In this document: piece by piece, positions 1 through 10,059 of the stretch
Layout of the letters: each line of letters starts with the position of its first letter
Numbering within the stretch: the first letter of the stretch is position 1
Assembly: GCA_023376005.1 (NCBI GenBank)
Contig: CM042180.1
Location: forward strand, 49,966,834-50,030,833
From: Doryteuthis pealeii
Taxonomy: Eukaryota; Mollusca; Cephalopoda; Myopsida; Loliginidae
DNA length: 64,000 bases
Direction: 5' to 3'
The notes under the pieces: generated by a model
The model's input: the letters and a program-made list of their open reading frames with translations, nothing else
Told to the model about the DNA's origin: nothing
Databases searched by the model: none
Program-made: the position numbers and the translations under genes

Positions 1-921
1 GAATGAGAAAACAATACTTCATTTTCATTCTTTCCTTCCAAATTAAAAAAAAAATTATTCCCTTCCTAATTTCCTCCTTTCATTCATAAATTCATTCATT
101 CTTTATACTCATTCTACCTTTCTTCATTTCTAATATAAAAAAAAGTATGAATTCAATGAGACGGAGCAAATATTTTAATAGAACTTTCATTACCGTTCAC
201 GCTTTCTTTAAGCAGATATTCATAACAAGAACTATGCACCCACCCCTCCCCCCACACAAAAAGAACCGTCCTCCACATTAATTAGAGAAAACAAGATGGA
301 AACACTGTACGAATCTTTATTGTGTTTGTCTTTTCATAGGAACCAAAACTTTGTATATATAGAAATAAATTCGTATAAAACTAGAGCCAGCACTATTGTG
401 CTTTAAAAATCAGCTATTCGCGAGATCTCGGACAAACGAGATCTTTTAATTTCCGGCTTTCTACCCTAGCAAAATACTTTGGATAAGGTTAATGTTTTTC
501 TTTTATTCTCGCTTAAATCGTTTAGAAAATTTCAGCAGAAAATTGTCGATATGTCAGCTTTTAGGAATTATTATTTCTCTTATTTTAATGTTTGTATACT
601 CCTATGGGGCAAATTTTCTTATCATACGGTATATTAAACTTTAGTGAAAAATATGAACATATATTTTATGTCTCTCTTTCTATCTCCCTTCTTGTTATTT
701 GAGAAGACGATGTGTTGTGTGTCTCTATTCTGTAGACGTGTAAGATGGCTTCGAGGAAAGTTATTATTGTAATTGTAACGTTGTCAGCATTGTCAAGGTG
801 TAGTATAAATATATATATATATATATTATATATATATATTTGTTTTAGCGAATATTTTGAGTGTGGTGTTCAAGCTAGGGACTAATCTTTTTAAAAAATC
901 CTACCAAAATTTGAACACCTT

Positions 922-954
<33 letters not shown>

Positions 955-965
955 ATATATTATAG

Positions 966-1079
966 TCAGACGACCCTACTATTAGTTCGCATAAAGCTCT
1001 TCAGGCTAAAATCTGAGTCTACCTTTCAGATTTTAGCCATGAGAGCTTTATGCGAAACTAATAGTAGGCGTCTGACTCA
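966..1079. repeat. Short foldback between TA tracts (left arm)
   Basis: The sequence GTCAGACG..ACTATTAG..TTCGCATAAAGCTCTTCA is followed after a short loop by its reverse complement ending CGTCTGACTCAT. It is flanked on the left by (TA)n. Relative to its mirror at 18508-18630, the copy lacks several single bases. Confidence 0.85.
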
Positions 1080-1149
1080 TTAGATATCTTTTTATTGGCT
1101 CTACTTAGGTATCGAGTACTTTTACTTTATTAAGCTTTCTTCCTAGCGG

Positions 1150-1210
<61 letters not shown>

Positions 1211-1439
1211 TATAAATTGTTTTTCTTTGGCAATACGTATACCAATAGCATTTAGTTTTTGGTGTACGAATATCTTGGTCCCTTTTCTTTTTTTTTTTTC
1301 AAAAAATTTTTTTCAAAAATTTTTTTTCTTCCTGGTTGATGTTGGTAGGCGCGCTAGGTATATTTTTTTACAATCAAAACTTCTCTGCTGGGTTTTTCTG
1401 CTCCGACAAGGATTTACCAACCACGCTTGGTAATATTAA

Positions 1440-1675
1440 ATTATATGCATTGTAATGGTTAGTCAAAGCCGAAATTGACTCGACGACCATTTCCCATTTG
1501 GCGCTAATACCATTGGGAAAGGTATGAATCCAATTTCCCTCCAGCTTAGGGTAAATAGCCAGGGCAGACTGAACTCTTTAACCATGGTGGTAACCAGTCT
1601 AGGAGAAGGGAAACTCTGAATTCAAACCTGTTAAACTCCGCTTGTGCGCATCCTGCTCGTACGGAGTGGTGCGTA
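1440..1675 (+). mobile_element. SINE C copy, left arm
   Basis: Degenerate copy of the tRNA-derived SINE best seen at 21753-22044. Shared blocks are GCGCTAATACCATTGGG, GGTAAATAG, GGGCAGACTG and CAGTCTAGGAGAAGG. The head is poorly preserved. It ends at a (TA)n tract. Confidence 0.7.
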
Positions 1676-1718
<43 letters not shown>

Positions 1719-2019
1719 TATATATTTGTTTAGGTGGGCGTTATTACGAAGCATTAAAATATATAAATGAATGAACTCGATATTATGGAGTATTGGATTC
1801 ACTTATTTTTTTAATCATTTTTGTCATAAATTTTCAGGTTCGTTAGATACCCTTTATCAAATGATGTATTTCCTGTTTAACGGCTTCCTTGTCTCTGTTG
1901 TTATCGACAGCGCAGCGTCTGTTGAAATATTTACTATGTGATAACTCCTTCATCGAACCTATCAGAAAATCATATTGGTTTGGCAACATTATTTGTGTAT
2001 ATATGTATATATATCAAAA

Positions 2020-2135
2020 CTCTCCTACGATGCATAAGACGCAGGGCCAATTTTTTTAGCCAAAATTTTGGCGGGAAAAAAAGTGCGGTCCTATATGCCG
2101 TCAAATACGCGTACGTCATTTTTTTATTGATGCGC
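2020..2135. mobile_element. DNA-transposon end, pogo/Tc1-like (left arm)
   Basis: Contains GATGCATAAGACGCAGG, a block around CCAAAATTTTGG, and GCCGTCAAATACG. This resembles the inverted-repeat ends of pogo/Tc1-mariner-type short elements (TACCGTATTT..GGCGTATAAGRCGCA type). No transposase frame is present. The family match is from memory and unverified. Confidence 0.4.
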
Positions 2136-2279
2136 GTTTTTCAAAAATCTTAAAAAACAATATAAAATATATTTCGTTGGTCTGTTAAAAACGGCTGTAT
2201 CATTCATCCCGCTATGGTATCTTGTTTACGCTCTTATTTTCGTACACGAGAAAGTTTAAACAAAAACAAAAGACGATAC

Positions 2280-2575
2280 ACCATGGTAAGGGACTAATGG
2301 GGTAGTTTCCCTTGTCACAGGGTTGAGACTCTTCCGCGTCATGAGATCCATTATGCGGGGAACCCCAAAAGATCAGCCTCTTTTCCGAAGCTGACTTGAC
2401 AATGACGGGTCACATCTCTTCACAGCACCGCACATGTTGCATACCAAACAATACAGACCCCATATACAGGTAAAATGGTTTTTCCAAGTGACAGATATCT
2501 CTGGGCTGCGGTTTAATCCTGTTGAAGGCGATAGATTTGTCTCATGAGCAAAATGTTTGCCCATTAGCGCCTAAA
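2280..2575 (-). repeat. Possible tRNA-like repeat, left arm
   Basis: On the minus strand no coding pattern is visible. On the mirrored right-arm copy the minus strand reads GCAGGTTCAATCCTGG, an RNA polymerase III B-box-like motif. I cannot define an A box or the boundaries. There is no other copy in the window except the mirror at 17042-17335. Confidence 0.25.
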
Positions 2576-3229
2576 AAAATGTAAGTGGTTTTCCATCCCT
2601 ATTTTGTCTTTCTACACTCTACATATGTTTAGCCACTTGTGACGTTGAATAGCCTGGGGACCTTTTTCCCATATATTTGTAAATGAAATGCTTGTATGTC
2701 TGAATTAATGCCGTTTGTTGTTATCTACTGAAATATCTGTGTTGGGGTTACTTTTCCTTTAAGTAACCCAAGCTTTATAAGAACCGAGTTCATACTCCGT
2801 GATTTTCTTATACATATACTATTTAGAAAATAATGTATCCGATACGTAGATAGCTGAACATTAAAGAAGCCCAGCTACCGGTAGGCTTTCATAAATTTAC
2901 GAATATTACCGAATAACGTATACTACATTAAAATAATACTAGGCACGTGGATGATCTTATCTTTATCTTACGGGTCCACCACACCGGAGAAGAAAAAATT
3001 CCCTAATATAGCTAAAGTTTTAACTTAGTATAAGTCCCAGGTGCAGTCTATTAAATAGGTGACATACATACAATTCCACTAAATAATGATATTTTCGATG
3101 TCGTTTTCGATTGAATTGGTGTCTCTTGAACAAAATTAACGTCATAGGGCGGGGTGTCACCTAGTGTATATATTATTATCAATTATTTCCTTTCTTTAAA
3201 AAGTGGGTTGTGCTTGATTAAGCCCAGTC

Positions 3230-3482
3230 TTATAAAAACAGATTTGCATTTAGATTCTCACACGGCTAATTTTGTCTCATGATATATATCTATATTTTGG
3301 GTCTGGTGTGTCTTGTATCGTTTCCTGTTGAGCGCTCCAAGGTGGTTCGTGTCCACGGGCTTAGCCTTCAACGCTATTAGCATGGCCTCCTTCAATAGTA
3401 GTTTAACAAAATTTAAAGTTTTCTTTACTTATACTTTTATAACTTGTACCAACTATTGATAAATAAATTTCTTATTTCTTAG
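3230..3482 (+). mobile_element. 5'-truncated LINE 3' UTR, left arm
   Basis: Matches the 3' UTR that follows the LINE coding remnant at 44906-45506. It begins within GATTTGCATTTAGATTCTC and runs to a TAAATAAATTTCTTATTTCT tail. Loss of the 5' part is typical of target-primed reverse transcription. Many indels separate it from the two other copies. Confidence 0.8.
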
Positions 3483-3539
3483 AGATTTGAATGACGAAGA
3501 ATCGTCGAGTTTCGATATCCGGCCTGCGACAGCCTTCTC

Positions 3540-3820
3540 ACTGATGGCTTATTGCAATGAATATCAAACCTTGATAATCTTAAACTGAATTTCGTAATGG
3601 ATGGAGTAACATCAAAAATGAATGAAACAAAATGTATTCGGGCAATAAAATAACCCAACAAGGTTTACATGCCGTAACACCCAACGCGACCATCACAGTG
3701 TACCATGTTAAATTTTACATACACCTAATCTTTTTTTTTGTAGGTCTCTCACTCCATGGCTTATTGCAATGAATTATCGAACTATCCTTACATATGGCAA
3801 TCTTAAATCGGTAAATCGGA
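3540..3820. repeat. Local direct repeat around a hairpin-tail fragment (left arm)
   Basis: The block CTCACTGATGGCTTATTGC (3539) recurs as CTCACTCCATGGCTTATTGC (3749), each followed by AATGAAT and later CTTAAA. Between them sits a short hairpin-tail fragment of repeat A (GCAATAAAATAACCCAAC..ATGCCG, 3640-3675). The mirror is at about 15830-16130. Confidence 0.6.
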
Positions 3821-4119
3821 GACAATTAAGATGAGCATATTTTAGATAAAGCATACAAAACCTTTGAATTATTCTTAATCTTGATTGCTTTTTGATATTC
3901 GTGTAGTCTGTTAGAATATTGCGTTTTAAAATGAATACGACTGGTTCTTAAAGCCCGTATCAAGGGCGAGAGGGCCAATTATTCGCTTTTTGCGACGATG
4001 TTGCTTAATACCGTGTGTTCTCGAAAACAAGACCTACCAGCAAAATAAGACCTAGTGTTGCGTTTTTTCAGGATGATTTTAATCATGGAGGCTCTCCTTG
4101 AAATGTGCTCTTCCCCTTG

Positions 4120-4730
4120 ACTGCCCGTCGGCTGGGGGGGCGTTAGAATGCACCGACTGCCCACCTCTGTAGAGGGTAAGACTCCCCCAATGGAGCCACC
4201 TGTTGACCAAGGGTGGCGACCCGTTGATGCTTAAGGATAGAGCCCAGGTGGATGAGGCATTCATGACATGCAATACTCCACTTTGGCCTATTCTTGGGGC
4301 TAGACGGCGGTCGGAGAGGCCCTCTGATCATCCGGCTTGTCGCGTCAAGCCCTAGCACTATATGATTTTCCCAACTATTGCCGTATGGCAATCCCCAATT
4401 CCTTTTATCATATGGGTGCTAAGAAGGCGGTGGCTGCGGCGTCTACATGTCCGTGGAATGACGTTAAACTCTATTCTGATGGTAGGTTTCAGTTCTGGAG
4501 GTTTGGGGAATGTTGAAAGCACTTCATTCATCACCATTCTCCCTGGTTCACTCTAGACGATGGTTAGGTACCTGTTAGGGTCCCATCTTGGGTTAAAAAG
4601 AAAAACATGAGTTCATAACATTTTCTTTTAGCATTATTATTCATTAAGAATTGAATTTTATTTTCACAAATTTTATCGGCATTAATGACTCATCACGAGG
4701 TGATATGCCGTAAAACAAAACAAACAAAAC
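4120..4730 (+). mobile_element. Repeat A, near full length (left arm)
   Basis: Repeat A is a ~590-610-bp dispersed retroposon-like sequence. In this orientation it starts near GTCGGCTGGGG, contains GCGTTAGAATGCACCGACTG, TGTTGACC, GGCGACCCGT and CATATGGGTGCTA, and ends in a hairpin (CGGCAT..ATGCCG) plus a TAAAACAAAACAAAC tail. No coherent long reading frame or RNA polymerase III promoter is evident. Target-site duplication at another copy (26.08 kb) supports retrotransposition. Confidence 0.8.
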
Positions 4731-4739
4731 GGAAATTTT

Positions 4740-4815
4740 AACCCTTTTGGGTTATTTATGTGCGAAGACGTTTGTTTTATTCATTCTTGTTGGTTACTTC
4801 ATAATTTTAACTAGG
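4740..4815 (+). mobile_element. Hairpin-tail fragment next to repeat A (left arm)
   Basis: Contains GGGTTATTTATGTGCGAAGACG followed by TTTTATTCATTCTTGTTGG, matching the 3' portion of the second repeat A subfamily reversed. The mirror is at 14870-14950. It abuts the tail of the neighbouring repeat A copy. Confidence 0.5.
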
Positions 4816-4847
4816 TTTTAAAAAAATTCTTCACCATAAGTAGTCAG

Positions 4848-4965
4848 TAGGCTTATTCTCGATAGCAGCCAGACTGCGAAGGTGAGTCAATCCCCTTTTT
4901 CACTAACGCTAGGATCGTGAGATTGTTTTTGCGTCTGACGACCTCAAATTACTTTACTAGAACGT
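4848..4965 (-). mobile_element. SINE B 3' fragment, left arm
   Basis: Contains CAGCCAGACTGCGAAGG, CCCCTTTTTCACTAACGCTA and TTTTTGCGTCTGA in the order found in the reverse-oriented SINE B copies at 21.1 and 28.9 kb. The tRNA head is missing. The mirror is at about 14735-14850. Confidence 0.6.
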
Positions 4966-5219
4966 TAAGGGATTTTTGAATTTGCCGCTTCTTCCTTATA
5001 AACGCTGCGCGCTACGCCGCCTAGTTGTCTACTGGCAAACTCGGATGTAATTACCTTTTCGTGTTACCAAAATTGAGAAATCGACGAATTTACAGCAAAT
5101 ATATTGGTTCTTGTTTAACGGCATATACCCCGTGGGCGTTATTTAATTCCATTAGTTTGTATAATTTTTATGGGAATAGTTTGGGGAATGCTAGAGTACT
5201 CCTTTCATCACTCCACTCT

Positions 5220-5800
5220 TCTCGGCTGGGGGCGTTAGAATGCACCGACTGCACCTCTGTAGAGGCGGTAAAACTCCCCCAATGGTCCACCTGTTGGCGT
5301 TGGGTGGCGACCCGTGATTCTGAGGGATAGAACCCCAGGTGGCCTGAGCAATTCAAGACTGCATATTCCACTTTAGGCTTCTTGGGCTAAGACGGGCGGT
5401 CGGAGAGGCCCTTCCGATCATCGCTGCCACGTCAAGCCCTAGCACTAGCACCAATATGAATGGCCCCAACCTATTGCCCTTATGGCAACTCCAATCCTTA
5501 TCATATTAGTTGCTAGAAGGCGGTGGCTGGTATGTTTACATATTCCTGGAATGACGTTACTCTAATCTGTGGTGAGGTTCCAGCTTCTGGAGGTCTGGAA
5601 TGTGCGAGCACCCCTTCACTCCCAATTTGCTCTCAGCGATCCACTCTGACCGGAATGTAGTACTTGTTAGGGTCTTATCTTATTCGTTTAATTTGAATGT
5701 GTTATAAAAAAAAAATGAGTATCCATTTTAAAATGAATTTTTCAAAACTTTATCGGCATTTATAAGGCACTGGAGGTTGCTTATGTCATATGATTTTTAA
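5220..5800 (+). mobile_element. Repeat A, diverged 3' end (left arm)
   Basis: Starts CTCGGCTGGGGGCGTTAG and follows the repeat A consensus to about 5760; the terminal hairpin is eroded. Numerous one-base changes relative to the mirrored copy at 13895-14472 (for example in the ACTCCCCCAATGG block) look like read errors. Confidence 0.75.
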
Positions 5801-6015
5801 GGAGCACAACTGGTTCTCTGCTACACCGAGTACACTCTTGTTCTGCGAGTATTTCAAAGACTACAACTGGATTCTTGCGTTCAAGGAGCCATGCCCTTGT
5901 TCTACGTATTGATTTCAAAGAATATAAAACTTTGCTACATGAGCGACATTCTTTTTCTTTACCTAGGATTTTCAAGGAATGCAACAGACTTTCTACAACT
6001 GGTACCATACCCTTT
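5795..6015. repeat. Imperfect ~50-bp repeats (left arm)
   Basis: Units share a core resembling ATTTCAAAGACTACAACTGG followed by an ACTCTTGTTCTAC-like block. Further units lie at 6340-6415 and 6670-6832, interrupted by repeat A and SINE C. The mirror lies at about 12850-13070, 13290-13360 and 13680-13905. No coding function is recognised. Confidence 0.65.
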
Positions 6016-6027
6016 TTTCTACCATGG

Positions 6028-6332
6028 ACTAGACGGATTGGCTGGGAGAGGTCCATTCTGATCAATCGGCTGGTCACGTCAAGCCCTAACACCTATATAA
6101 TTGCCCTAACTCCATTTCCCTTTTGGGTTGCTAGAAGGTGGTGGCAGAGGGTCTTCATGTCTAGGAATGGCGTTAAACTATCTGATGGTGAAGTTCTTTC
6201 ATTACATTGTTCCCAGGTCCACTCTGACCCGGGGTGGTAGTCCTGTTAGTCTTATCTATGTTTAAATTGAAAAATGTGTTTATGAAAAGCGGTATCCAGT
6301 GGTATGGACATGCCGTAAAACAACAAACCAAA
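6028..6332 (+). mobile_element. Repeat A, 5'-truncated (left arm)
   Basis: Begins in the middle of the consensus at CTAGACGGATTGG and ends with ATGCCGTAAAACAACAAACC. It is inserted within the ~50-bp repeat region. The truncated 5' end with retained 3' hairpin fits reverse transcription from the 3' end. Confidence 0.75.
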
Positions 6333-6417
6333 ATTTGTTCTACCTTAGGATTTCAAGGACTAGAAATGGATTCTCTGCCCACAACGAGTCCCACTCTTGT
6401 TCTACAAATTGATTTCC

Positions 6418-6625
6418 AGGAAGCGCGGTGGTGTACTGGTTATTGTTCGTAGGCAAATGGACCTCGTCGACACGAGTTCAAATACTGAACGAAGCGATAG
6501 GAAAGGCATGATCAAACTATTCTTCCTCTAGCTATGGGTAAATAGTAGGGCAGACTGGGCTCTTTAACCTTGTTATGCAAACCAGTCTAGGAGAAGGACA
6601 ACTCTGAATTCAAACGTTGGTCACT
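6418..6625 (+). mobile_element. SINE C copy with tRNA-like head (left arm)
   Basis: Head GGAAGCGCGGTGGTGTACTGG with a following GAGTTCAAATACTG B-box-like motif, then AGCTATGGGTAAATAGTAGG and CAGTCTAGGAGAAGG. The mirror is at 13078-13290. Confidence 0.75.
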
Positions 6626-7254
6626 ACTAGAATAGGCACAGTTCCTACTTGGGTCTATTCATTTTTTTTAAAAGACGGACTACTGGATTCTCTTGCTAAA
6701 ACGAGTTCATTGTCTGTCGAGTATTTCAAAGACTACAATTGAATTTTTTGGTACCATGCCCTTGTTCTACCAAAGATTTCAAGTAATGCCACCAGACTTA
6801 CACACTAATACTACACCTTTTCTACCACTTGATTAACAAGTAACCTGCATGCTTTTAAAACGCTACCGAATCGTAAACAACCGTTCTTGAGGATAAAATA
6901 ACCCAACAAGGTTGTATGCCGGTAAAATCCATCCAACCAAATTTCATTGCATTCGCCTTGACTCCAGTATTTTGGCTTGGCTCTGTATCTTATTCCACTC
7001 TGGTCGCTCGATGGTCTTCCAATTATTCCAGGGCGGCTTCTCGTTGTTTTATCGTATGTAGACACGGCCCTAAATTAATAAGAAGATGAAGGCAATCAAT
7101 TATGGTTAAGGCACATATAATTCTCTAAGTCGCAAATTAGGTCTGAGTTTGGAAAATTAAATTAGGATTTCCGGTCGTAGATATGATAAACAGTAAATAT
7201 GAATTAAATTACACAAATGAAGAGATTTTCATTTGTAATGAATAGCATGAAATT

Positions 7255-9565
7255 CTTGGACTAAAGAAAAAGTTAGATATTAAGGTTTGGTATGATAATT
7301 CGGAATCTTGTAAATACGAGACCAGACAAAGATTAAAGACTTATCAGAATCCGAGGAATTATTATGAAAAGAAATAAAATAAAGACTAACAATTCAAGCA
7401 GGAAAGGATGTTTTTATAATTCTATTCATTCTTTTCTCTTTTTTCTTTATCTTTTATCCTTTTTTTTTCCTTTTTCCCTTTATTCATTTCCTTGTAATTT
7501 TTTATGTTACGGTTTTTTTTTTTTCTTGCTGTTTACTGTTTTAACGTGTTTTTTGTTTTTTTCCTCACCCCTATGTTTCCTTTCCCACGTCATTACTTCT
7601 TATTTTAACTACGTTTGTTCTTTTTTCCTTTTCTTTTACCTTATTCTTTGCTACGTTCCTGTTTTTTCTTTTCTTTTTATTCCTTTTTGTCCTTTTGGAC
7701 AAAAGAATAAGTTAGATATTAAGTTTGGTATAATAATTTTAAATCTTGTAAATACTATCAGAATCCGAGGAAATACTATGAAACGAAAGGAAATAAGACG
7801 AAGAATTAAAGCACGAAAGGATATTTTGTAATTCTTTTATTTTTTTATTTTTTCTTTTCTTTCTTTATTTTTCTCTCCCTTTACTCATTCTTTAATTTTT
7901 ATGCTACGTTTGTTTTTCTTGCGTTTTCTTTTTTTTTTTTTTTCTTTCTCTCCCCGTGTGTTTCCTTCCCACGTTCATTACTCTTATTTTACTACGTTGT
8001 TTTTCTTTTTTTTTTTTCTGTTTTTCTTATTGTTTTTTTTCTTTTGCCGTACCTTTTCTGTATGCTAAGTTTTTTTTAAATTTTTTTTTTTTTTTTTTTT
8101 TTTTTTACTGTTTCTTACTATTTTCTTTTTTCTTCCTTTTTTGTCCTTTTCTCTTCCCTGACTTCCCTTTCTCCTGCTTACTTTAAGATACATTTCTGTT
8201 TTGTATTTGTCGCTTTCTCCTTTCAATTTTGTTCTCGTCTTTCTTTTTTTTCTCTTTCCCTTTACTCATTCTTTAAATTTTTATGCACGTTTGTTTTTCT
8301 TGCTGTTATTCTTTTTTTTTCTTTCTCTCCCCGTGTGTTTCCTTTCAACACGTCATTCCTCTTATTTTTAACTACGTTTGTTCTTTTCTGTTTTTTTTTT
8401 CTTTGTTTTTGCCTTACCCTATTCTTTATGCTTTCTGTTCTTTACTGTTTTTTTCTTTTCCTTTCTTTTTATTTCCTTTTTGTCCTTTTCTCTTCCCCTG
8501 AATCCCTTCCCCTGTCTTTACTCTTTACTTAAGCTTCGTTTCTGTTTTCTCTTCTTTTTTTTTGTTCGTTTCGTTCTTTTTTGTATTGCCGTTCGGTTTT
8601 TCTGTTTCTTTCAATTTGCGTTCTTGTCTTTTTTTCTTCTCAATTTGCGTTTCTTGTTCTATTTTTTTTTTAAATTTTTTGATTCTTGGTATTTTCTATT
8701 TTATTTTTTAAAGTTTTTTATTTTTAAATTTACAGAAATGAATGATTTTTCATTAGGAATGAATTGCTAAAATTCTGGACAAAAGAATAAGTTAGATATT
8801 AAGTTTTGGTATAATAATTTGGAATTTTATAAATACTATCAGAATCCGAGGAAATACTATGAAACAAAAGGAAATAAATACGAACAATTAAGGCACGAAA
8901 GGATGTTTTGTAATCTTTTATTTTTCTTTTTTTTCTATTTTTCCCCTTATCATTCCTTGTGTTTTATGCTACGTTATTTTATTTTTGCTATTTTTTTTTG
9001 CTATTTTACTTCTTTTTCTTTCTCTCCATATATGTTCCAAATTCCCACGTTTAATTATTTTTATTTTAACTACGTTTTCTTTTTTTTTTTGTTTTTGTCT
9101 TTACCTACCTTATTTCTTCATTCTACGTTTCTGTTCTTTTACTGTTTTTTTAAATTTTCTTTTTAGTCCTGTCCTTTTCTCTTCCCCTCGGTTCCCATCT
9201 CCTGTCCTTTACTCTTATTCAAGATACGTTTCTTTCTTTTCAATCTATTTGTCGCTTCTCCTTTTTTTCTTGTTAAATTTCGCTTTGTTTTCTTTTTTTT
9301 TTTTTTTTTGTATTGCCTTTCGGGTTTTTCTTATTTCTTTTCAATTGGTTCTTGTATTTAAAAAAAAAAATTGTTTAAATTTACAGAAAAATGAAGAATG
9401 CATTTTTCATTATTTAATGAATTGCTAAAATTCTGGACTGAAGAATAAGTTAGATATTAAGTTTGGTATAATAATCTGGAATCCTATAAATACCAAGATC
9501 AGACAAAGATTAAAAGACTATCAGGAAATTCTATGCAACAAAGGATGATTGCAGTTCTTTTCTGT
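7255..9565. repeat. T-rich array with four conserved modules (left arm)
   Basis: Runs of TTTT/TTCTT alternate with a conserved ~130-150-bp module at about 7255-7410, 7695-7835, 8775-8915 and 9430-9560. The module contains AATAAGTTAGATATTAAG, GGTATAATAAT and ATCAGAATCCGAGG. Between modules, smaller motifs also recur (CTCCCCGTGTGTTTCC, TAACTACGTTTG). Open frames here are phenylalanine-rich by-products of T runs. The mirror is at 10060-12430. Confidence 0.8.
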
Positions 9566-9677
9566 TTGTTTTTTTTTTTTGTTTGTTTTCTTTCTCTTCT
9601 TTCAATTTTTGTCTCTCATACATTTTGTTTTCTTTTTTTCATTTTTATTTTTATTTTTCCTTTTGTATTATTGTACT

Positions 9678-9939
9678 AGCAAATATCTGCACCCTCCGGG
9701 GTGCAAGTATTCAGGTTTTGATTAATAAAATATTGGTATTCAAACTTATTAACTATTTAGAAAATTGATAAACTGAAAGAGAGATGAAATGATGGAAGAG
9801 TTAGATTTAAAGCTGTTCTATTTTTTTCGATTATACCCCCTCAGTTTATCATTTTCTAAAAGTTTATTTAATTTTGATACAATATTTTATTAACATCAAA
9901 ACCTGAATACTTGCACCCGGAGGTGCAGATATTTGCTAG
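9678..9939. mobile_element. Two inverted Helitron 3' ends at the palindrome centre
   Basis: CTAG at 9678-9681 and at 9936-9939 each mark a Helitron 3' terminus with its hairpin (GC-rich stem made of GCACCC and GGGTGC-like halves). They face outward in opposite orientations. The right-hand copy, with the spacer, resembles an ordinary 3'-terminal fragment of the family; the left-hand copy is its partial inverted duplicate. Neither has the 5' TCTTATTATAATGG end. Confidence 0.75.
9777..9840. other. Spacer at the centre of the giant palindrome
   Basis: About 64 bases separate the two arms. The spacer is not unique DNA: it matches the internal part of the Helitron family near its 3' end (motifs GATGGAAGAGT and TCGATTATACCCCCTC also occur at 37.3 and 44.5 kb). 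The symmetry axis therefore lies inside a Helitron fragment. Confidence 0.85.
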
Positions 9940-10059
9940 TACAAATAACTTACAAAAAGGAAAAATAAAAATTAAAATGTTGGAAAAAAAAACAAGAAAA
10001 ACAAATGTATGAGAGGACAGAAATTGTGGAAAGACGAAGCAAAAAGAAAAACAAAACAA

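Larger units (their letters stand above)
1..9776. repeat. Left arm of giant inverted repeat
   Basis: This segment is the reverse complement of 9841-19613, element by element. Matching pairs include the TA-flanked foldback at 966-1079 with 18508-18630, the LINE end at 3230-3482 with 16182-16430, and repeat A at 4120-4730 with 14951-15558. The arm starts at the window edge and may continue outside it. Differences between arms are mostly single-base indels. Where an independent copy exists elsewhere (the LINE 3' end at 45.2 kb), the right arm agrees with it better than this arm does, so this arm carries excess, error-like changes. I could not compute an identity value. Confidence 0.95.

Noticed and set aside
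7364..9428. Phenylalanine-rich open frames as membrane proteins
   Set aside because: T-run composition only; each frame ends at the next conserved module and mirrors exist in the A-rich arm.
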